Shown here: positions 56,611-64,000 of the stretch, piece after piece
Position numbering within the stretch: the first letter of the stretch is position 1
Layout of the letters: every line of letters begins with the position of its first letter
Assembly (NCBI GenBank): GCA_028564705.1
Contig: JAPXFQ010000204.1
Span: 233,941 to 297,940 of the forward strand
Reading direction: 5' to 3'
DNA: 64,000 nt
Origin: Apricaphanius iberus
Lineage: Eukaryota > Chordata > Actinopteri > Cyprinodontiformes > Aphaniidae
Notes under the pieces: model-generated
Told to the model about the DNA's origin: nothing
Databases searched by the model: none
Seen by the model: only the letters and a program-made list of their open reading frames with translations
Program-made: the position numbers and the translations under genes

Positions 56611-59099
56611 ATGGCCAAAGAAAATTCGGTTGTTTCTTTACAACTCAATCCTTTCACGAGACGTTCGCTGGAGGAAAAAAAAAGGATTAAGGAGCTTGGA
56701 CCGGAGAAACCCGGTTTACAGATCCAGCAGCAGGCAAGTGACTGTGGGCGGAGTTACACCCGAGGCTTCTCCGGTCTGTGTTATGCTAAACACAGTTGGC
56801 TCGCTGGATGCGAAGTAAGCAATGCTCTTTTTTGCTTTCCCTGCTTGCTTTTTCAAAGTGTTGGCACGGAAGTGTTGTGGACAACAACAGGGGTCAGAGA
56901 CCTGAAACATCTCTCTGAAAAATGCAAACGTCATGAAAGTAGCCGTTGCCACATTGACAACAGTATGAAGCGACAGTTTTTTGGCCGCGTTAGCATTGCT
57001 GAACAATTAGACGAGGGCTACAGAGTTGGCATTAGAAGGCACAACGAAGAGGTGACAAAAAATCGTCATGTTCTGTCCAGGATAATCGACTGTGTGAAAT
57101 TCTGTGGGGCATTTGAGTTGGCTTTACATGGCCACGATGAGAGTGAGAGCTCTGTGAACCCTGGGATATTTCGTGGATTGGTCGATTTTGTTGCCTCTCT
57201 GGATGGAGCTTTGAAAGAGCACCTTGAGACTGCCACTGTTTTCAAGGGTACTTCCAAAACTGTCCAAAATGAACTCTTGGACTGTATGTTGTCTGTTGCA
57301 AGAGAGCAAATCATTGAAGAAGCTCAAAAGAGTGTTTTTGTATCAATCCAGGCAGATGAGACAACAGATATTTCAACACAGTCCCAACTTGTGCTTGTAC
57401 TACGCTACATTGATGACAAGCACAGTGTTCAGGAAAGATTTTTTGAGTTCATTCCTTTGCAGTCAGCTACATCTGAGTCCATTGCTGCTGCATTATCAGA
57501 GCGTCTTGCTGCCATCATTCCTGAGGATCAGAAAAGCAAGCTAATCTGCCAGGCGTATGATGGAGCCAGTGTGATGAGGGGTGCCAATGCAGGTGTTCAG
57601 AGGAAGATCAAAGATGTGTACCCAAATGCCCATTATATCCACTGCTATGCACACCAACTCAACCTGATCATGCAACAGGCCACCTCTCACATTTCCAAGG
57701 TGAGAATTTTTTTTTCTGACCTGGGTGGATTTGCGAGCTTTTTTTCCAGGTCACCCAAGCGTACGGCTGTCCTTGATAAAACGGTGGCCCGTAGACTGCC
57801 AACATCCAGCAATGTCCGATGGAACTTTCACAGCCGAGCCATCAACACTGTGTTTGAGCACAGAGATGATCTCATTCAATGTTTTGAGAACATACGAGAT
57901 TCGGGTGACTTTGACTCCAACACCATCAGAGAGGCAGGAGCCATGGCCATGCTGCTGGAACATCAGGACTTTAAGTTCTTCCTGGAACTTTTTCACCACA
58001 TCATGCCACATGTGGACCTCCTTTATGCCAAGCTCCAGAAGAAGAACATAGATGCAGTCCACATCAAAGGGAGCATCCAGCAGTTCGAAAAGGACATACA
58101 AAACATCAGGTAATATGTCAATAATATCATCATCACATTTTTAATTGTTATCTCTTTTCAACTTTTTGATCATTATTATGACTTCTTCTTCACAGAAATT
58201 CTCTCCATTCCATGAGTGAGCAAAGCAGTGGCTCTCTGACAGCAAAACGGCGTCGGGTACTCAGTTCTGAGGATCGTCAGAGTGCTGCAGAAGAGGTGAG
58301 TTTATGTTGTAGAAATCTGTCATAGTTTATGAAATAGCTATTTAAATACCATTTTAAATATGTCATGTTGCAGAGATGATTTAGTTAATTTCCTAATCAC
58401 AATTAACCTAAATGTTTAATGAAAATATTAAAAATCATATCACAATTGCAGTTGTCAATAATAGCAAGATGTTTTTTCAAAACCATGCAGCAACAGAGGG
58501 TAACAATGTCAACAAAAGTAAATTAATTTAATATCTATTTTTTTCTCTCTGTTTTTGTATTCTCTCTGTAGATCTGCAACACCATTCTGAGACACACCAG
58601 GGAGCGCTTCAACTTCACCGACCATCTTGTCTGTGCCACCTTGTTGCAGGGGGACAGGTTTGAGGAACATCACAGGTCATTTCCCAAAGAGGTGCTGCAA
58701 AGCACTTTGAAGGCCTACCCAATGCTGAACGGAAGCAAGCTGAAGACAGAGCTCAGTCTCATCTACAGCAAAGCAGAGTTCAGAACCTGTTGTGGTGCAG
58801 TGGACCTGTTCCAGCTGTTCATGGAGAACAATCTTCAAGATGTTTTTTCAGAAACGGTCACTCTTTTAAAGATCCTTATTACCACACCTATGACCACAGC
58901 TGAAGCAGAGAGGTGTTTCTCAACCTTAAAATGGGTGAAAACTTTTCTGAGAAACACCATGACCCAGGAAAGGCTGAATGCCCTGGCCATGCTCTCCATG
59001 GAAAAGAGACTAATCTGTCAAATGACCAATTTCAATCAGAGAGTCATTGAAAGATTTGCTGGCCTGAAAGAGAGGAGAGCAAAATTTTTGTTCAAGTAG
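56611..59099 (+). CDS. hAT transposase (TTF zinc finger, DUF4371/ZMYM1-like), three exons
   Basis: Exons 56611-58109, 58196-58295 and 58572-59099 join in frame (phase 2, then 0) to 708 residues. hAT transposases bind the element ends and excise and reinsert it, leaving 8-bp duplications. Visible parts are a TTF-type zinc finger with CFPCLLF at residues 75-81 and histidines near 108 and 114; the first catalytic aspartate in IQADETTDIS (D249); the second in AYDGASVM (D317); CYAHQLNLIM (345-354); and the C-terminal dimerisation region with TTAEAERCFSTLKWVKT (641-656), whose E is the third catalytic residue. The start at 56611 (GACATGG) is the first good ATG. No damage is seen. Confidence 0.88.
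58110..58195 (+). other. Intron 1 of the hAT transposase gene
   Basis: The donor GTAATA and acceptor TTCACAG enclose 86 bp with an in-frame TAA right after the donor, so splicing is required for the full protein. The flanking codon AG|A gives arginine. Confidence 0.75.
58296..58571 (+). other. Intron 2 of the hAT transposase gene
   Basis: The donor GTGAGT and acceptor TCTCTCTGTAG enclose 276 bp. The joined reading frame stays open and restores the hAT family order. Confidence 0.75.
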
Positions 59100-59590
59100 T
59101 TTGTTGTTGTAAATAGTTTGTTATTGTGAATAGTTTGTTGTTGTGAATAGTTTGTTGTTGCCAGTAGTTTAATTTTGTAAATAGTTTTATTGTTGTACAT
59201 AGTTTATTGTTGCTAGTAGTTTAATGTTATAAATAGTTTATTGTTATAAATAGTTTATTGTTGCTAGTAGTTTAATGTTATAAATAGTTTATTGTTGCTA
59301 GTAGTTTAATGTTATAGTTTGTTATAAATAGTTTATTGTTGCTAGTAGTTTAATGTTATAGTTTGTTATAAATAGTTTATTGTTGCTAGTAGTTTAATGT
59401 TATAAATAGTTTGTTATAGTTTATTGTTGTAAATAGTTTATTGTTGCTAGTAGTTTAATGTTATAAATAGTTTAATGTTATAAATAGTTTTATTGTAAAT
59501 AGTTTATTGTTGCTAGTAGTTTAATGTTATAGTTTATTGTTGTAAATAGTTTGTTGTAAATAGTTTATTGTTGTAAATAGTTTATCCATC
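59100..59590 (+). repeat. Degenerate tandem repeat in the hAT 3' part
   Basis: Units such as TAGTTTATTGTTGCTAGTAG and TTTAATGTTATAAATAGTTT recur many times in irregular order after the transposase stop codon. The array ends before the right subterminal region. Confidence 0.8.
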
Positions 59591-60285
59591 ACTAAATCTG
59601 TTAACCTTTCACCTGTCTGCCTCCTTCCATTCCTCCCTGCCTTTGGGTCCACATCGACACACCACCGTGACAGCAAGTAGTTTATTGTTGCCAGTGCGCC
59701 CCCCCCAAAATTTTTATCACCAGCCGCCACTGAGCTCTGCATATGATTTTTTTCCTCCAATTGAAATCACTATTTCTCTAAGCCGATACATTCTTTAGGT
59801 TAATATATACTCCAGTATAACAACACTAAAGGTTTATAACAAACAACACAAAAAATGTGATTTATAATTTTTATTTAAAAAGTAAATAAAATAATATTAA
59901 CTCTTTTAACACTCAAAGCTCTTCGATAGCTTCAGCAGTTTCCTGATATATCCACAGTATTACTGTCAGGAGCGGGGTATCTTCGTCTGATGTCCAAAAC
60001 AACACAGGTAGGCAAAACTAGACGTTAGCCTTTGCCAGGTCTCTCGCCTTGCAGGACCCACTCCACAAAGTGAGCTGTGGGCTGTTAGACGATATTGTCT
60101 ACAAAACAGTAAGCTCAACATTAGCAATGCAAACTATTTCCACCTACAGTATGCTAGAATATATGTTAATGTAACAACAATAGCTCAGCTGACTTCATGG
60201 GAAGAACGCTATGATAATGCCGGCTGTACAAACTCAGTAAATGACGTCTTAGTAACAAATAAAGAACAAACAAAATACTAACTTT

Positions 60286-60812
60286 ACATTAAGCTGTCCG
60301 TTTGTCCCTGCAGGCTTTGACTTGAATTTCCAGTTGATCTTCAGGATCCTGAAGTAGGTTTCTAGGACACCCTATCCATGTGTGGTTCATCCACAACTGT
60401 TCATTGGTGTACTGCGGCTCGTATAGGTAGCCGCGAGCATCCGATTCTCGCAACACATCTTCAAAATCCCCTTCTGCCATTTCAACTTCAAAACTACCTT
60501 CCATTGTGATTAGCCTACTATTCAAACTTTCTCCAGCAAGAGCCCCCTACAGAAAGACGGCGGACACAACCCCTTTACCTTCTGTGAGTGAGATCCCTCC
60601 CCATATGGGCGTGGTGAAAACATGCGGAACTAGCACTCAATACTGGCTGTAGTTTAATGCCTCTGTCCAAAAAACAAACATTTTCAAGCCTAAAAATGCA
60701 CAAATCTCTGCTCTCAGGGGGATATGGGAGGGGGGGGCATGGTCATATGGTCATTCGAAAATACTGCTGGTTTTCTACTGATACAAAGCTCAATGCTTAA
60801 GTATCCCTTTAA
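60286..60812 (-). pseudogene. P2X7-like transposon-associated exon at the end of a TTAA element
   Basis: On the minus strand from about 60504 the frame reads MEGSFEVEMAEGDFEDVLRE, then ARGYLYEPQYTNEQLWMNH. The pattern D-ED-LRD--GYLYEPEYTEEEL is the N-terminus of the P2X7-intracellular-domain-like proteins common in fish and linked to TTAA-type elements. The conserved W-C-CG-C region is not found intact. The outer end reads, on the minus strand, TTAAAGGGATACTTAAGCAT from 60812 leftward, with TTAA at 60809-60812. The other end of the element is unresolved. Confidence 0.45.
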
Positions 60813-62160
60813 TCAATACCTTTTACCTGAAGGAAAGTTACTAGCTGCCCAGCTTCCTTTCTGCACATGCCTAATCATCTGACAATAACCTTTTGTGATG
60901 TGCATGACTGCTCATGTCTCGCATAGTGTCATGCTGGACATCTTTCAATATTAGCATGTGACACATCATCATACTGCTATGCGAGCACATCAAACTTAAC
61001 AATTCTGGATTAGGTCTATTACATTAGCTCTGACACACAGCCAGAATTAATTTCTGGCCGATTACAGTAGTGTAAGATACTGTCCCTATTAAGGTTGTAG
61101 TTAGGATTAACCTGATTACCTTTATTGAAAGAAAGGGTAGCTATAATGGTCACTGATTATTTTTTGTCAGAGCTGTTTATTGAAAAGGTTTTTGTTTATG
61201 ATTCTCATCGAAACACTGGAACAGCTGAAAACCTCACTCTTCCTAATTATTAATGTTTAGGATGCCTTTAAGTTATAGATTAACCAAGAGCACTCGAAAT
61301 TGTGATTAATAAAAAACAATCCTCTAAAGTAACACTGATATTTTTAAAGAGTATACAATGGATAGGACTGACATAAATTATAGGCTTCGACAGAGCTTAA
61401 CAACTCTGACTCTCCCTCCATCCCGCTCTTCCCTGCTCTCTCTGCCTTGTTATACTTTTATTTCCCTTTTCTTATTTCCTTATTTTAAACTTTTTTCTGT
61501 AGTGAATTTGTACACACTTCTCAATACCAGTCGGATTTCCTCTTTTTGGACTACAATACCTTTTGAATTTCCTGTCTTTGTACTAGTTTATAAAGGACTG
61601 AGGATTTCAAAATGTGTCCATGATATAGATCCAAATACTGACCTTTCACAATCAGCCAGATGTGGCATGGTTTCTTCCCCATCAAACAACAATATCTGAT
61701 ATAGTAGTTTCACAACAAAATAAATGTATCCTAAAAAGTTACAAACTGGTGCCAGAAATTATGCTAAAGTTAAAGCCTACCAGGTATTAGAGTTAATATA
61801 ATTTTCCCATTGGCATTAAATTATATGGCATCAGTCTGTGCAGAAGAGTCTGTAAATCAAGCTATCATGGTGAATAAATAACCCAGTGACATAAGGCAAG
61901 TATCATTCCTCTACATCTGCCTGCAATGTTTAGCATACAGCGTTTAGAGTAAAATAAGTTAAAAAATACATGTAAGAGCTTTGAAGGAGAAATCCACATT
62001 TTTACCTGCATTATACCTGCAAAGTTGTTTTAAAAACTGTAGAGTAAAATATAGCTGCACACCAAAGTATTGCAAACAAGTTGCTTAGATATGTGCAAAT
62101 AAACTGCATCTGAACTTCAGCGATAGCAGCATATTTGATTTTTACCTCTTCACACACATA
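60813..62160. other. Intergenic AT-rich stretch without a gene
   Basis: The longest frame (61358-61699) has no recognisable motif, and its composition does not differ from the flanks. I see no repeat border. Confidence 0.45.
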
Positions 62161-63564
62161 AGGGGTATTCCACAAAGTGAGCTCAAAGAGTCGAGGCTCA
62201 TTTGAAATATCCTATCTTGAATTAGCGTAACAGTTCAAGCCAGGCTCATTAAGATTAGGTGAGTTCAATCCCTGCTAATTCAAGAGAGGTTTAACAAGCC
62301 AGGCTCATATGCGTCAACACTACGTTAAAAGCAACCCCTGTCTATTGATGCTAGATAAGTGAGAATAGAAGGAAATAAAAGAGCTTTGTTCTCTCAGTTG
62401 GAGCAACACGTATTAATGCAACCTATGAGCATCACAAATACATTACAATAAGTAAGGGGAACACCAGCGACATATAAAAGCTTGTCAGGCTACATTGTGT
62501 TCTAAATTAAATTAGGTGATGTTGATTTTCGGACAGTTTAGAGTGTGGCACAGTGAGCGAAGAGAACACTTCTACTGTAAATTTCTAAAGTCGTTATAAT
62601 AAATCATATTACCTCATTGGATAGGGCAAGATAATCTGGAGTAGACTGAAGTTGAAAAAGCCTAGTGGACATTTCACCTACGCTGGTTAACTGAAGGACT
62701 CAACATATTGTTACGTCTGTAGAGTAGACCAAACACTTCTGATTGAAAAGCAGGCAGAAACTCTAATAATTGCCAATGGAAAATGAATCATCCTTATCTT
62801 CATGTATATGGAATTCTTTGTTTTAAATAGCTTTATAGTATCTTGCAACTGGAAAACAAAATACACACGTAAATTAAAATACTGTAATTATTGTAACTTT
62901 ACATTTTAAAGACTTAAAACTGTTCTTATTTAGTTGTTAAATATTTTTACATCCTTTCTTAAATCATGTTCTGACACATTTAACCTGTCAGCTATTTTCT
63001 GTGATGTGTTATAATCTTATTTTATTAATTCACAACATATTCCAGATTATTATGCTCTGCCCAATGAGGTAATATGATTTATTAACATGAATTCAGACGT
63101 TTACAGTTAGAAGCGCTTCACAGCATTCCAGTGTCACACTCTAAACTGTCCGTAAGGAACATCACCTAATTTACATAGGAACACAATGCAGCCTGACGAG
63201 CTTTTATATGCAGCTGGTGTTCCCCTTATTGGTTATAATATAATTGTGATGATCATAATCTGCATTAATTCTTTCTCAGACTGAGAGAGGAAAGTGGCTC
63301 TTTCCTTTCCTTCCATTCTACCTTATCTATCATGGATTGACATGGGCTGCCTTTAATCTAGTGTTGACATAAATGAGCCTTGCTCTTTAAGCCTTGCTTG
63401 AATCAGCGTGGATTGAATGCACCTGAGTTTCCTTGGTGGAACTGAATAAGCCTGGAGTGAACTATTACACCGATTCAGCAGCGATATTTCAAATGAGCCT
63501 TGATTTCTTGCTTCCCACAAGTTAGAATGTTTTTTGAGATTAGCTCAATTTGTGGAAGACCCCT
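62161..63564. mobile_element. Long inverted-repeat (foldback) element
   Basis: The left arm (62161 to about 62645) and the right arm (about 63038-63564) are inverted copies: the tips read AGGGGTATTCCACAAAGTGA and, as reverse complement of the right, AGGGGTCTTCCACAAATTGA. Internal pairs include TTTAGAGTGTGGCAC with GTGTCACACTCTAAA and ATAAATCATATTACCTCATT with AATGAGGTAATATGATTTAT. The centre, about 390 bp, is AT-rich. No coding sequence is visible. A TA- or TAA-type duplication is possible but not certain. Confidence 0.75.
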
Positions 63565-64000
63565 ATTGTTTCAAGTGTAAAGAACCATCATACTCTTCTC
63601 TGACAAGCAAAGACCATTTAAAAAAGGGATGTGGGAGTCATTAAAGGATTTTTTTTTTCTTTTAGGTACATGTCCATGTGAAATGGAAGAAAACTACCAA
63701 TAGTAGACTACTTCAGCAGAATGCAGAAAAATTAACTACACCAAACTGCTGCATGCTTCTGCATCAACGTGTACAGGCGTCAGACAATTTGCTCTTCAGA
63801 AAATTATCCAGAAACTGTCACAGATGTGAGACGATAATAAAGATTTACAGAATTCTGGTTGCAATTGTGGTGTAATTTTGCATAAGGTTTAAACTTTAAT
63901 TATTCAGAAGGTAAAAGACTGTTTATATAGTTTGCATGGTTGTAAAAATGGGTCTGTCACTATTGTTTATGCAGGTAAGCTTTTAAGTCATAAAACTCTG
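63565..64000. other. End of window, no supported feature
   Basis: A short frame at 63678-63875 has no recognisable motif. No splice-supported exon was identified. Confidence 0.4.

Larger units (their letters stand above)
56107..59732 (+). mobile_element. Autonomous hAT transposon, apparently intact
   Basis: The ends CAGTGGCGGCTTGTCAATAG and, as reverse complement of the right end, CAGTGGCGGCTGGTGATAAA form terminal inverted repeats. The 8-bp duplication AGCTCTGC is exact at 56099-56106 and 59733-59740. Between them is a spliced transposase gene with no stop or frameshift. The subterminal G- and C-rich runs (GGGGGCGC and GCGCCCCCCC) are mirrored. The perfect duplication and open frame suggest recent insertion. 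Whether it is active cannot be told from the sequence. Confidence 0.9.

Noticed and set aside
61358..61699. 113-codon frame in the intergenic region
   Set aside because: No motif, no splice-supported context and composition like the flanks.
1..64000. CRISPR arrays, operons, toxin-antitoxin or phage defence systems
   Set aside because: The spliced host gene, transposon types and base composition show a vertebrate genome; no regularly spaced repeats or bacterial gene clusters exist.

Overview
The window is eukaryotic and almost certainly from a ray-finned (teleost) fish. It holds one spliced host gene set among dense, nested transposable elements of types typical of fish: an I/Nimb-like LINE ending in a GAA repeat, L1 and CR1/Rex-like LINEs, Tc1, hAT, PIF/Harbinger and TTAA-target DNA transposons, and a tRNA-derived SINE. 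There are no operons, CRISPR arrays or prokaryotic genes.

The host gene is TYW3 on the + strand. It is the methyltransferase of wybutosine synthesis at G37 of tRNA-Phe. I reconstruct six coding exons (7656-7823, 8656-8736, 8823-8921, 41782-41853, 43780-43913, 43990-44248) with GT-AG borders and matching phases, giving 270 residues. Intron 3 is about 32.9 kb and made mostly of repeats, while introns 2 and 5 are under 90 bp.

Layout. 1-7524: a non-autonomous hAT copy with an 8-bp target duplication, lying within or beside the 5' region of a nearly full-length but broken I/Nimb-like LINE whose tail ends 131 bp before the TYW3 start codon. 7656-8921: TYW3 exons 1-3. 8922-41781: giant intron with an L2-like LINE split by a TTAA-type MITE, Harbinger MITEs, hAT transposase relics, a 1.64-kb Harbinger foldback, an antisense 5'-truncated L1 with a 14-bp target duplication, a 1.2-kb TTAA element nested in another repeat, an antisense 28S rRNA fragment, a CR1/Rex-like LINE and a Tc1 element. 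41782-44248: TYW3 exons 4-6. 44576-53621: a SINE split by a hAT MITE, an R2/R4-like LINE relic, and a long L1 in sense orientation. 54207-56100: an 83-bp minisatellite, a SINE piece and a 95-bp hairpin MITE. 56107-59732: an apparently intact autonomous hAT transposon with a three-exon gene for a 708-residue transposase. 60286-60812: a P2X7-like exon at the end of a TTAA element. 62161-63564: a long inverted-repeat element.

Items most worth a second look: the apparently intact hAT with perfect 8-bp target duplication; the Harbinger foldback whose two arms carry a MADF-like exon and, on the outward-reading strand, a histone-mRNA-type 3' stem-loop; the 28S rRNA D1-D2 fragment lying antisense upstream of a retroelement tail; and the 95-bp hairpin MITE. 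Family names for transposons come from motif recognition without database searches. Borders with target duplications are firm; others are approximate.
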